Source: Cymodocea nodosa
Lineage: Eukaryota > Streptophyta > Magnoliopsida > Alismatales > Cymodoceaceae
Direction of reading: 5' to 3'
Length of the DNA: 64,000 bases
Assembly (NCBI GenBank): GCA_036874045.1
Contig: CM072343.1
Location: 1,508,001 to 1,572,000 of the forward strand
A model generated the notes under the pieces. The model saw nothing but the letters and a program-made list of their open reading frames with translations, was not told the DNA's origin and did no database searches. Positions within the stretch are counted from its first letter, which is position 1. Each line of letters opens with the position of its first letter. Made by a program: the position numbers and the translations under genes. Positions 25,310-38,359 of this stretch are shown here, piece after piece.

Positions 25310-27119
25310 AATTGTTGTTGCCTTTTGAATGCAATTTTCTCTTTTGTTCTCTTACGATCGTTCATCTGGCTGGCAGGCCTATATCTTTCTTTCTTTGTTC
25401 TTTCTTTTGAAGGAAGAACCGCTTGAGATGTGAGTGATTCTAGTACCAGTATTTATTGTAAAAGTTGAGCGTCCGCGTCGTACAAGAGTCGGCGGTAGAG
25501 AATCAGACGCCCCATTCTGGTGGTAGGAATTTGATTCCAAACGTCGATCCACTGTTTTAGGTATGTAATATATATTTTGCAAGATAACCATACAAATACT
25601 AGGGTTAATCGCATAATTAGCAAAAGGGAAAAAAGAAAACTTGAGAAGAAATAGCTGCAGATTTTCTCCATGGTGTCTCTACACACTCTCAAACAAACGC
25701 ATGATTGGATAATCATGTCTGGTTGAATTGAGCTAAAGAGCAGCCATGTTCAGAATAGAAAAAAGGTTGGGAGGTCTGGAAGGCTCCGTTGCTCCACCCA
25801 CCATGAGAATTTGGAAGCTTGTCGATTTGCTGCTGGACGATCTTTTTAGCCCTCTTTTGAGGTTTGAGGAGAAACGAGGGTTACGTCCAAATAGGACGTT
25901 AAACTTGGGTATTGTATTAAAATCCCTAGGTGTTAATTAAGTCAATCTTTCCAACAAAAGCCATTTTAGGAATAGAAACTCCGTTGTAATTTTTGACTTT
26001 CCGCAACTTTGAGGACCTTTCTTGGTGTATGCAAATTCCATGCATTGGACGTCTACTGGGGATGCAAATACATGCACATGATATAGATGTAAGTGTTTCT
26101 ACATTCATATCCATTTTTAAAATTTGAATATTGATATGGATATAATACGGGTACTAGTTAATTTAAAATTTATATCCTTAAAAAGTACATAAGGATATGG
26201 CTCAGATCTTTTGGATAAATGGAATGTGATTTACACCATAGACAAATGCAAATAAGCTATTAGATGAAATAGGCGTGGCTTTATGGCCAAATATTTATCC
26301 CTTGAAGAATGAATTTAATTTCTCATACATATATAGTAGCATTGTGATGGTTATGAAAATTTTGAGATGAATCACATTGATGTCCTAGAAATTTTTTATG
26401 ACCCAAACACTTGTCTAAATTCGTTGGAATGCCTACGTATTAAGGGTATTTCTTTTACTTGTTCTTAAATTTTTGTTATAATATTTTTGCTTCATATTAT
26501 CAGTGATGTGAGATCTTTCTTACATATTTAGGATGTAAAAATTGGAGATGCAATTAGAAGTAATGCCCCTTGGGTTTGATTTTTAGTAAATATTTATGTT
26601 ATTTATTTAATTTTCAATTTAAATGTACTTATACATAATACTTAAAAATGTCATTGTTTTTCTTTTAAAGTATAATTTTATTCTTTTTAATTATGATTTT
26701 TTATTTCTTATTCTTATAAGTTGAAGTCTTACAACAATTAATAATTATTGTGACATTATTATCAACAAAGTGAATTACCTAACACCCATACTCGACATTT
26801 GGAAATTCTTATGTCTCGAAGAAAGGATCAATATTTTAAGATAATGAGGAGGCAATTATTCTCAGAAGATATTATTTTTGAGATTGCTATCAAGATGCAT
26901 TAATATTTCTAAAGGATGAGAATATATACATAAGAGTTTTGATTAATGTCATCATTTTTATAAAGTACATTTGGTATGAGATTAGAATAAGATAGTGAAA
27001 AACCATTGCATAAATCTCTATTTATAGTGATATATTGTTATGATTGAGTAACTTTTTAGAGAATGAACTTTGAAGGAAGACATAGATTTTAAGAGAGGTA
27101 ATGAAGTTCTGGCATTCTA
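25310..27119. other. 3' flank of gene 2 and intergenic DNA
   Basis: No gene is visible. The first 150 bp probably contain the 3' UTR of gene 2. The rest is AT-rich with no ends or motifs that I can assign; part of 26500-27119 may be decayed internal sequence of element D, but I see no coding trace. Confidence 0.5.
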
Positions 27120-28845
27120 GGAAGAAAAAAAAATTTAAATCACGATCATAGTAGGTTTGTTAAGGGACTAGCAAAACGTAGGTATAGAGAAAGTGTTTAG
27201 AATGAAAATATGCATAATATTAGAGTTTAATGAATGGTTAATGATATGTTATTTAGCTTATCAAATGAGAATTAGGTTATTCTATTACATTTATGTAAAC
27301 TTGAAGCTTAATTGAAGAATAGGCATAATATAAAGGAATTAACGTTAATTAAGTATCATTTTTGAATCATTGAAAAATTTCCTTTATAAATCGTATTAAA
27401 TATTGTTTACACTTGTGTAGTATTTATATATAATGGTTCTATTACTAATTGTAGGGTTGTACGAGTCTGTTGAGTTACCACATAACTTAACGGAGTCAAT
27501 CCATTGAGTTAAGTAGTTAAGTTAATGAAGTTAGTCTATTGAGTTATATTAACTCTATGAACTAGTTATTATCTAGTGTGCGATTCTAAGTAGTTATAGG
27601 AAATGCATAGGAAAATCACATTGCATGATTTACGCCCATGATCTATATCGTAGAATGAAGAAGCAATTATAGCCATTAATGTGCAAGAAAGAAGGATCCA
27701 GTTAGTCATTTTGGCACCAGTAGTTATTAGTGAAAGAAAAGAAATATAAAAAGATTGAAAGAAATCAAGAGAAAAGGAAGATAGCTATACTCATTGTAAA
27801 AAGTGTCAGATGATCCTTGAGATATCTTCCACTACCAATTACCATTCATCGAAGGTTTGTAGAAATAATTTCTAGAGTCAGATTGATTTCGAGTAAACCA
27901 TAGTGACTAACAACCATTATAGAGGAGTAATCGTGTCATAAGAAGGAAATACTTCTTCACCAAGCACCAATTCATCTCTTAGGAGATGATTAAAGCTTCT
28001 AGCCTTGGTATCAGGTTGATGTCCATTTGTTGAAAAGGAGATCATCTTACAAAAGTCTAGGTTCACAATCCAATAGGGAGAGAAGTGCTTTACAATAAGT
28101 AGTTAAGTTTTCAGATGTATAACTACATTGCATGTAGTGTTGGAGGTCTTTTATTTTCAATAGAGAGTTTGCCATTCATTAATCATCCACCTTAAGGAAT
28201 ATTAACATTTATGTTTACATCCATGTATTTATTATGTTCTTTGTTTGTATTTGTGTTTGTATTGTTTGTTTGTGAGTGTTAAATGTTGTGTGTTTATTCT
28301 ATTTCAGTATAGTATGAAAACAATATGACTTTATTTTGAAGCTAGTTAGTTTAAATCTTTGAAATTGTGTAGTGACTATTTTCTATTTAAATTCAATCGA
28401 AAGCTAAACCTATTCGTTGTTAAATTTGATGTAAATAGTAATTAGAGAGTGTAAGTTTGTTGTTTGCATTCTCTGGTATCACCCAATGGATGGCCGAATT
28501 CAAGTGCAAAACAACTATAGTGAGAGTAAGTCACAGATCTATCCATTGAGTTATTTGTAACTCAACGAAGTTAGTCCGATGAGTTATCTATTAACTCAAC
28601 GAACTTAGTTAATTAAGCTAAGTAGTAACTCAACAAAGTGAGAGGTTTTGTAGTACAACACTACACCCATTTCAAAGTACCCTAGAAATTGATTTCAATT
28701 ACTCCCTATGGTTCAACCTATTCTTGCACACTTATTTACAACTGACACTATGCACTTGCAATAAATTAAACGAACAAATTTACTAGATTTAAATCTTGTT
28801 CGAGAGATTGCTTGTTTTCTTATAAAAAATTATTTTAAGCAAACA
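27120..28845 (+). mobile_element. Element D: old 3' end and LTR of an A/B-family relative
   Basis: From 27150 the sequence reads GGGACTAGCAAAAC, then AGGTATAGAGAAAG (a polypurine stretch), then TGTTTAGAATGAAAA at 27197. These are the same landmarks as at the 3' end of element A (59795-59840). The LTR then follows the A/B LTR layout in order: hairpin motifs, a TATA-like AAATATAAAAAG near 27740, and the block on GCTTCTAGCCTTGG near 27990. It ends near 28833-28845 against element E. Divergence from A is much larger than that between the two LTRs of A, so D is older or from another subfamily. No coding part is recognisable. Confidence 0.7.
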
Positions 28846-29532
28846 AGATAGTCTCCCTAAAATGAGAGATATTTGCTCCTTACTATTAATGGGTGGGTGA
28901 GTTATCACTATAAAATCTGCAAGATAAATAAAATCTTCTATTTTAATTAGAAAATCTTCTATTATCCCCATAGGGGTATGAATAGACCTATCAACAAGTT
29001 GAATTACAATTCTAGTAGGCTTGAGGTTATCTAATTCCAACTCTCTATAAATAGAATAAGACATAACATTAATTCTAGCTCCTAAATCTACTAACACCTT
29101 ATCAAATTGAGTTTGTCCTATTGTGCAAGTAATGACAGGTGTACCAATATCACAATATTTCTTAGTAATTGTATTGAAACTAATGAAATAATGGACTCAG
29201 GAATGCTTTCTTAAGTACTTTATTAGTTCTCTTCCTAGTGCACAAATCCTTAAGATATTTACCATAAGAAAGGATTTGTTGAATAACTTCAAGTAGTGGG
29301 AGATTTACTTTAACTTGTTCAAAGATTTTTCTAATGTGGTCAAGCTAAGGATCTTGCTTATTTTTCAACATATGGGGATATGGAGGTGATACCTTATCAT
29401 TACTAGGTGCCATTATTACCTCAGATGTTTCTATAGAGTTTTCTACTTCTATAGGTTCTTCTACTTTTATTTCTTTCTCTAGTATTTCTTCATTAATTAC
29501 TTTATCATGTTCCTCTAAATTAATAGGAGTGG
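28846..29532 (-). mobile_element. Element E, left part: protease region of a minus-strand gypsy fossil
   Basis: The minus strand shows the DLGA-type aspartic protease signature of Athila/Tat-like Ty3-gypsy elements (MLVDLGARINVMS near 29060-29097), then an ILGR motif near 28860. Upstream of these (29345-29530) is an acidic linker stretch. The fragment is cut on the right by element A (TSD AGTGG at 29528-29532) and resumes as the zinc-knuckle part at 61963. It is broken. Confidence 0.75.
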
Positions 29533-31665
29533 TGTTTAGAATGAAAAAGTGCATAATATTAACGGTTAAATGATGGTTAATTGCAGAATATTTAGCTTAT
29601 CATATGAGGATTAAGTCATTATGTTATAATTGCACTTTTATATGCTTTAATAAAAGAATCTACATAATTTTAGGAAATTAACATTAATTAAGTACATTTC
29701 TGAACTATCGGTAAGTTGTAGGTTTTTAATTCTTAAGTATCCAAATTTTCTATTATTTCAGAGAGTTATATTGCATGTATCGGACAGTTATGCTTTAAAT
29801 GCTTAAAAAATATTTTATTATTTCCTAGAGTACATATGTTGTAATCATAATGCATGACTTAAGTGAATTTTCGGTAAGTTATCTAATAACTATTCGAAAT
29901 GCATCTGGGCATCAGATAGTTAGGTTCATAAGTATCCGAAATATTTGAACTCGTTAAGTTAGAATTATGCACATGTTGAATTTAAATGCTTTATTATGTC
30001 ATGTGAGTTGCATATGTATAACTCGTTAAGTTAGCATAACTATACGTGTTGAGTTAATTGAATATACACTAAGGTAACGTGTTATGTTAGTAAGCTTATA
30101 AGTTATTTCTTTATTGCACGTGTTTTATAGTAAATCAACGAAGTAAGTCTGTTGAGTTATCTGTAACTCCACGGACCATTAATTTTCTAATATACTACTG
30201 TAGCAATTGAAGAAATATGAAATTTGAAGGAAAACCATGATTGCACGTACCATGCAGGAATTCACTCATGGAATGAAGAAGAAATCACCATCGTTGATAT
30301 GAATGAAGGAAATCCAACCGATCATTTAAGCAGAAGTAGTTATTACTGAAAGAAATATAAAAAAAGAAAAAAAGACGAAGAAAGTGTGTGAGCAAAGGTA
30401 GAGAACCACACTAATTGCATGAAGCGTCGGAAGTTCCTTGAAGCTCCACACCACCACCAAAATCACCAACTATTGGAGGTTTGTGAGGATACTTTCTTGA
30501 TGTCGGGTCGATTCCGAGCCAAACACGATGACTGACAACCATTGTAAGGAGTGATCACGTCGCGGGAAGGAAAGCCATTTTCACCAAGCACCGACTCATA
30601 TTTTAGGAGATCGTAAAACTTCTAGCCTTGGTTTCGGGTTGATGCTAGTATGCTGAAGATGAGGTCATCTTACAATTCTTGATTTGCGATTCTATAGGGA
30701 GAAGAGGCAAGATTGTAAGTGATTAAGTTTTCAGTAGTGTAATCACGTCGCATGTAGTGATGGAAGTTTTTATTATCGATAGAGATTTTTACATTTCACC
30801 TTTCATTCATCTTTAGGAACATATCAAAACAAAAATACCAAAAACAACAAGTTATCTGTGTTTACATTTAGTATTAAAGTGTTGTATTATTTGTTTTGTA
30901 TCGTGATTAATGTTATCATTGTCAGTATTGTGAATGTTTCATGTTTGTTTGATTCAGAAAATAGAAAATAGTTTTATTGTTTACTGAAATTGATTCGTTC
31001 CAGATACTTAAAGATTTTAATGGTTACTATTTGAAATATCTGAATGTTAGTATTGCTTAATGATAAATCTAATATTAACTAACATTAAAGAGCTTAATTG
31101 ATATTATTTACAATTTGTGGAATTGCCCAATGGTTGGTTGAATTCCTTTATAATTAACAATATTCAACTAGAAAAATAGGCTCGTGGAGTTAACTTAAGT
31201 CCATGAGGTTAGTCCGTTGAGTTAGCTATAACTCCATAAACTAAGTCCGTTGTGTTAACCTTAACTCAATGGAGTGCTTAACTAAACACATATAAACTCC
31301 AATATAAAAATCAAAATTATACACAATTCTTACTCAATCTCTGTGGGATCGACTTGTACTTGCACATAAATACAATATACATTGTGCACTTGCAATTAAA
31401 ATACAAATTGGAATTAATGTCTAATTTCTGTGAAAGGTTGTTCATTTACTTCTAAAAGAAATTATTGATATAAGCAAGTTTAAGATTTAACTTTTCACAA
31501 CCAAACAAGTTTTCTAGTGCCGTTGCCAGGGAACTAATCAAGTTCTCTAGTGCTGCCTAACAAATAGAAGTTAACAAATCAATACAATTTTTCTAGCGTC
31601 GTTGCTGGAGAACTAATCAAGTTCTCTGGTACCACCTAACAAACAGAAGTTAACAAATCAATACA
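29533..31665 (+). repeat. 5' LTR of element A
   Basis: 2133 bp, same length as the 3' LTR. A TATA-like GAAATATAAAAAAAG is at about 30350, with the CGTTGAGTTA-type hairpin motifs about 190 bp upstream (30120-30175) and again near 31180-31270. The last 170 bp hold two imperfect repeats that look like extra primer-binding sites. Confidence 0.92.
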
Positions 31666-31690
31666 AGTTTTCTAGCGCCGTTATCGGGGA
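31505..31690 (+). repeat. PBS-like tandem units at the LTR/leader boundary, with the functional-position PBS
   Basis: The phrase AAGTTTTCTAGYGCCGTTGC...GGGA recurs at about 31506, 31588 and 31666 with a period of about 80-85 bp. The last one follows the LTR end directly; its core TAGCGCCGTTATCGGGGA (31673-31690) matches the complement of the tRNA-Asp 3' end (TGGCGCCGTTGCCGGGGA) at 15 of 18 positions. The two earlier units are inside the LTR as judged by the TSD, and the 3' LTR also has them. Confidence 0.8.
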
Positions 31691-31771
31691 TTGAGAAGCT
31701 AAGCAACTGTGAGTACTGTTTTATTTTAATAGTAGGAGGAGTGTTGTGTGTTTTATTTTATAATTTAGAAT

Positions 31772-34589
31772 ATGACATATGCTTATGTTCAAAGATTTCT
31801 GAAACCTATAGTTAACATATGTGAATTCTACAATTTGGAAGGTCATGACATCTCTGATTGTTTGAAATTAAGACGATTGCAAATGGTTAGAGCACATGAA
31901 CAATAATGAATTATATTCAATATAATAGAGTTGAGTATGAGAATCTTATAGTTTACCCAACTGATGGTCAGCTTAGAATGTGTAATATGTTGAGAGACAA
32001 GGAAGTTTGAGATAAATATGATAGACTAGAGCGTAGCTTAGAGCAGAACATGGATAGAATGGAACAATATATGTGTCAGCAACAAGAAGTCAACCAATTA
32101 AACTATAGGGAAGAATATATAAAACCTAAAATTGATATCATTTACGAAATTGAAAAAACCATAATGAAAATCGATCAAAAATTGAATGCAATGAGATTAG
32201 ATGATCTGGAAAGAAAATTAAAAGCATTGGACGAATTTACAATGAAATTACAAGTTATGTAACAAGAAAACACAAATGAAAATTGTAATGTTACAGATTT
32301 TCATAATTTACAAGATATACAGAAAAAAGAAAATACCAATGCAATAGAATTTAAAGAATGTAATTTAAAACTAAAAACAATTGAAGATCATAATCACGAA
32401 AATGAAATACAAGAACCTCATAAAAGTAATGAAAATCTAGAAGATATATGTATAACATTAAGATTTGGAATTGATATACCACCAAAAATTCAAAAAGAAA
32501 GTAACATGAAGGTGGATAAGAATAAAATTCAAAATGATAATGAAAATGTAATATTTGAAAATGTAGAAATCAACGAAGAAAAATCTAACTCTGAAAATGA
32601 GACTAAAAATGATCAAACAAATAAAATGAAAGATAAAGAATATTGTAAATCACAATCATTAGCACCCTATCCTGAAAGATTATAACAAACATTTCCTGAA
32701 AAATAAGAAAAAATTAGAGAAATTTTTGAAAAAGTACAAGTTAACATTCCTTTGTTAGACTTATTGCATAAAATGCCACATTGTGCTAAATTTCTTAAGG
32801 ATTGGTGTATTAAGAAAAGAGAGCGAAAAGTTTTAAGGAAAGTCTTTTTAGTTGAGCAAAGTAGTTTCCTATTTCTGCCACAAATTCCTAAAAAGTTATC
32901 TGATCCTGGAATCCCTGTTATATCATGTACCATAGGAAATACCATTCTAGAAAGAACCTTAATAGACCTAGGTGCAAGTATATATGTTATGTCGAGTGAT
33001 ATATGTGCATCTTTAGGATTAGAAGGCTTAATCCCTACTAGGACTGTTATTCAATTAGCTAATAGAAGTATAAGATACCCTAGAGGTAAAATAGAGGATT
33101 TCTTAATTAAAATCAAAAACTTCATATATCCTATTGATATTGTGATTTTGGATTCCCAACAAATTAGGCATTAGAATCATGACACATCTTTAATTTTGGG
33201 AAGACAATTCTTAGCAACATCAAAGACTGTTATAAATTGTAAAACTGGAGGAATGAAGTTAGTATATGGTAAAGATATTCAATTAAACATTTTTAAAGTA
33301 GAAAAGTTTGAGGAGTTAGAAATGTCCTTACATACTATAGATTTTTTAGAGGATGAAGGAGATATGCTAGATGATGTGATTCAAGAAGAACTAAATAGGC
33401 AACTAAATTTTGAAAATTTAGGAGAAAGTGAAAGCATAAATGTAGAAGGAGATCAAGAAGAGATTAATATAGAAAATGAAAATGTTCAATTAGAAGATCT
33501 AGCTCTTAATGATCAATATTTAGATTTAAAACCTTTACCTCCTAAATTAACCTATATATTTCTGGAAGAAGAACGAATATGTCCAATCATTATTGCTTCA
33601 GATTTAAAAGAAGATCAAATTTCTAAATTAAAAGATGTAGTAAAAACTTATAAAGAATCAACAGGATGGACTACGACTGATATAAAAGGGTTAAGTGTAA
33701 CTTTATGCTGTCATCACATATATTTAGAAGAGAATGCTAAACCAGTTAGAATTCTTGAGAGGAGATTAAATCCAAACTTTAAAGAAGTAGTCAGGAAGGA
33801 AATAGTGAAATGGTTAGATAATAACATAATTTATCCGATTTCTGATAGCTCATGGGTTAGTCCAATCCATATAGTTCCTAAGAAATTAGGATTAATAGTT
33901 ATTAGGAATGAAAGTTAGGACTTGATACCTACTAGAATTCAATCAGGCTGGAGAGTGTGTATAGATTATAGAAAGCTGAATGTTGTGACTAGGAAAGATC
34001 ATTTTCCCTTACCTTTTGTAGATCAAATGCTAGAGAAATTAGAAGGGCAATAATATTTTTGTTTCCTAGATGGGTATTTAGGATATAACTAAGTTTTAGT
34101 AGCATTAGAGGATCAAGAGAAAACAACTTTCACCTGTCCTAATGAAACTTATGCTTTTAAGAGAATGCCATTCAGATTATGCAATGCACTAGTCACCTTT
34201 CAAAGGAGTATGCAAGGCATATTCATTAGAATGACTGAAGATTTTTTAGAAATATTTATAGATGATTTTAATATTTATGGAACTTCGTATGAAGTATGTT
34301 TAAACAATTTAGACCAAGTATTAAAATGTTATGTAGAAAAAAGTTTAGTTCTAAGTTGGGAAAAATGTCACTTCATGGTTAAACAAGGAATAGCCTTGGG
34401 ATATTTTGTTTCAAAGAAAGGGTTGGAAGTAGATAAAGCTAAAATAAAAGTAATTTCTAATCTACCAGAACCTAAATCAGTAAAAGATATTAGATCATTT
34501 CTAGGACATGCTAGATTTTATAGAAGATTTATTAAAGATTTTAGCAAACTAGCTAGACCTTTAACTAATCTATTAAAAGATGTCCCATT
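31772..34589 (+). mobile_element. Element A: knuckle, protease and reverse transcriptase region (fossil)
   Basis: The first ATG after the PBS is only about 80 bp downstream. It opens a short stretch ending in a zinc-knuckle-like segment (EFYNLEGHDISDC). A lysine/asparagine-rich linker follows, then the protease with DLGAS near 32960 and the reverse transcriptase from about 33590, with the catalytic IFIDDF near 34255 and the FLGHARFYRRFI motif of the thumb near 34500. No capsid domain precedes the knuckle. Motifs are those of Athila/Tat-type gypsy elements. The region is broken in several places and is cut at its right end by unit C. Confidence 0.88.
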
Positions 34590-35329
34590 TGTTAAGAACG
34601 AATGACTTCACCAGAGGGGGGGTGAATGGAGAACAAAGTGAATTTAAGCCTATTTTTCACTTTACTAACTAATTTGATTAATCAGTTTGCATAAGTAATA
34701 ATCAGATAAAAATATCATGCACAACAGAAATAAAGGTAAGAAACACAAGAGAATTTTAGGTGGTTCACCAACTCGGCTAGTCCACCCCCAAGGGTCACTT
34801 GGGCTTCACTAAGTGTCTCAACACTTACACACTTACTTTCAGGTCGAAGCAAGAACCAAACATATAGAAGTTTTCAGGTATAAACTCTAGAAAACCAACA
34901 CTCAAAAGTTTTCATGTATAAACTCCAAAAAACCAACCTCTTGAGTTTTCAGGTCGAAACTCAAACCAACAACTAAATGTAGCTTTCAGGTTGAAGCCAC
35001 GAACCAAATGATCCTTCTTGGATCAGAGTTTCAGCACATGGAGAGCTTTAAGAATCTTCTTGTAAATTCAGCTTTCAATCGATTCTTTGTTGAACTGAAT
35101 TTGAGCTTTCTTCTATATCAGTAATTGATCTGCAATGTATACTGTATCTCTATATGTAATTGTATCTGTAATCTCACTTGTAAGCTTTGCTGTATATCCG
35201 TTGTCTGTATTTTGTATATATACTTGATATGTACAACGATCATATTTTCCTCCAACGGATGTATTCTACTGTACTTGATTAGGCTCAAGTCCCAATACGG
35301 TAAGTTACCGTTCAGAAAATCATTTCAAG

Positions 35330-36200
35330 ATATCTTACCAATTTTCCTATCCTTTCGGATAGTTAGCTATGCAACTCTCTGAAGAGTATCTGTAACTTAC
35401 CGAAAGATCACTTAACCTTTACTGCCAAGTAGGATTCTAGAATATTTAAATGTGAGCTGTCATTCAATTGGATACTTATAACTGTAACTCACCAAACAAT
35501 TATATTCTTGTCGGATAGTTTGTCTCTGTTAACTTTCCGATTGTTTTAATTCAGCACGTGCATAAAGGCTGACTTAAGTTTCAGATGGTTATCCCTATAA
35601 TTCACCGAAACGCTTTAGGATATCAGATAGTTATCTTTCTAACTCTCCAAAAACTTATTTGCACTTCTTTCTGGAATTCTACACGTGGGAAATTCAGTGA
35701 CTTAAGTTTCGGATGGTTAAACTGTAACTCACCGAAACTCTTTTGAAATTTCGGATAGTTATCTTTCTAACTCTCCGAAAACCCATTTGAGCATCTATTT
35801 GGAATTCTGCACATGGGAATTTCAATGACTTAAGTTCTGGAAAGTTACGCCTATAACTTACCGAAAAACTCGAATTGTTATCTAACTCTCCGAAAAGAAA
35901 ACTTGGATAGTTATCTAACTCTCTGAAAACCTTTAAGCTTCCATTCTGTATTTCTGCATGTGGTTTATTGAATGACTTAACTTTCAGATAGTTATACCTG
36001 TAACTCTCCGAAAAGTACTTTAAGCTTCCGGATAGTTAACTCTTTAACTATCCGATCATTCAATCCCCTTAACTGTCTGATTAAATAACTCTCTGAAGGC
36101 TTTGTAAAATTGGATAGTTATTCTTCTAACTGTCTGATAGTATTGCTGCTGCTTTGAACTTTCTCTTCGGATACTTAGACCTATAACTGTCCGATTTTCC
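35330..36200. repeat. Array of imperfect hairpins (TCGGATAGTTA ... TAACTNTCCGA) in unit C
   Basis: At least ten consecutive copies of an inverted pair, each with arms of about 11-13 nt and a loop of 4-8 nt. Examples lie near 35708-35740, 35748-35780 and 36000-36030. Units vary in arms and loops but keep the pairing. The same motif type occurs in the A/B LTRs (37860-38150 and 48970-49230), although these belong to a different family. Confidence 0.8.
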
Positions 36201-36269
36201 TGTAGCTCTATAGCAGTATCTTCTGGAACTTTCTCTATCTATTCGTTTACTTTCTGATCTTTTGTTGAG

Positions 36270-38359
36270 TGTTTGGGTTTTCCCAACACTACACTAGAAA
36301 AACTTGGATTTGTTACTTCTATTTTTACTTAGTTAATTTATCTTTATGCCTATTCTTTCTTTTAGAAGTAAACAAACAACCTTTAATACAATTTAGATAT
36401 TAATTCCAATTTGTACTTTAACTGCAAGTGCACAGTGTCTATTGTATCAGTGTGCAAGTACAGGTCGATCCCATAGGGAATTGCTGACGAATTTAAGAAA
36501 TGTTTGTTTGTGAACAATTCAAATTTATATTCAATAAGCACTCCGTTGAGTTACAGTTAACTCAACGGACTAAGTTCGTTGAGTTGTGGATAACTCAACG
36601 GACTATCCTCGTGGACTTAAGTTAACTTCACGAGTCTGTCTCTTCTTTATAATACTGCTATTTACAGAGGAATTCCGCCAACCATTGGGCGATTCCACAG
36701 ATTGTAAATAACATCAATTAAGCTTTTTAATGCTAGTTAACATTGGATTTATCATTAAGCAATACTAACATTCAGATGATTCAAACAGTAACCATTAAAA
36801 TCTTTAAGTTTTTTTTTGTACGAACCAATTTCAGTAAACTGTAAAATTAAAACTAACATAAAACAATCATAAAACTGATACAGATAACATTAATCACGAT
36901 ACAACACAAACAATACAATACTCAAATACAACATACAAACAAAGATAAATTGTTTTTGGTATTTTTGTTTTGATGTGAACATGGAAATGGGCGAAAGGTG
37001 AAATGTAAAGTAATCTCACTTGACAGTAAATACTTCCGACACTACTTGCAACGCGATTACACCATTAAAAATTAAACTACTTACAATTCTGTCTCCTCTC
37101 CCTATAGAATCGCAAGTCCAGAATTGCAAGATGGTCTCCTCTTCAGCATACAGGCATCAACCCGAAGCCAAGGCTAAAAGCTTTACGATCTCCTGAAATA
37201 TGAGTTGGCGCTTGGTGAAAATGGCTTCCCTTCCCGCGACGCGATCACTCCTCACAGTGGTTGTCAGGCACTGTGTTTGGCTCAGAATCGACCCGACATC
37301 AGGCAAGTATCCTCACAGACCTCCGATGATTGGTGATTATGGTGGTGATAACGATGGTTGGTGTGATACTTCGGAGAATCGCCGATACCGTCTGTAGAAA
37401 GCTTGGTGCTCCTCCTCTGTATACACTGGCCGTCAATCGATCACACACACTTTTTTTTTTTCTTCTTTTCTTTTATATTTCTTCAGTAGTAACTGCTTCT
37501 GCTTGAATGGTCGGTTGGATTTCTTTCCTTCAGATCAACGGCGATGATTTCTTTCTTCCTACGCGATTGAATTCCTGCGTGATACGTGCAAACGTGGTTT
37601 TTCCTTCCAACTGTTTGTTCCTGCAACCGCTACAGTGGCATATTAGAAAATATATAGTCCGTGGAGTTACAGATAACTCAACGGACTTTCTTCGTTGATT
37701 TAACTATAAAACACGTGCAAGCCGCTAACCTAACATGTTACCTTAGTGTATATTCATGTAACTCAACGCGTACAGTTATGCTAACTTAACGAGTTATAAC
37801 TTAAGTAAATCTACCAGATCTCGACACGTGTCAGCAGCAGTTTAAACATAAAATAACATTTCGGAGAGTTACAGGTCTAACTATCCGATGCTCAGATGCA
37901 TTTTCGGATAGTTACAGCTAACTCACCAAAAGTTTACTTAAGACATTCATTCTGGTTTCGACACGTGTACATCTGGAAATAATAAAATATTCTCTCAAAA
38001 CATAACTGTTCGGCAATTTAAACATAACTATCCGATACATATTCGATCTGTTAAACATAACTATCCGATACATATTCGGTCTGTTAAACATAACTATCCG
38101 AATTTGTTCGGTATGTTAAACATAACTGTCCGAAATATCAAAAAATTCGGATACTTAAGAATTTCACAGCCTGCAACTTACCGACAGTTCATAAATGTAC
38201 TAAATTAACATTAATTCCCCAAAATTAAACAGATTCTTCAATTAAAGCATATAACAGTGCAATTATAACATAATGACTTAATTCTCATATGATAAGCTAA
38301 ATATTATGCAATTAACCATCATTTAACCGTTAATAATATGCACTTTTTCATTCTAAACA
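36270..38359 (-). repeat. 3' LTR of element B
   Basis: 2090 bp. Contains CGTTGAGTTA-type hairpins (perfect 12-bp arms TCCGTTGAGTTA and TAACTCAACGGA at 36542-36569), a TATA-like stretch read on the minus strand near 37470, and TCGGATAGTTA-type motifs at 37860-38150. It is about 31 bp longer than the other LTR because one unit of a short tandem repeat near 38030-38100 is extra. Confidence 0.9.

Noticed and set aside
35330-36200. The hairpin run in C as a CRISPR-like or satellite array
   Set aside because: Units vary in length and sequence, spacers are not unique sequences between identical repeats, and the context is a plant LTR.
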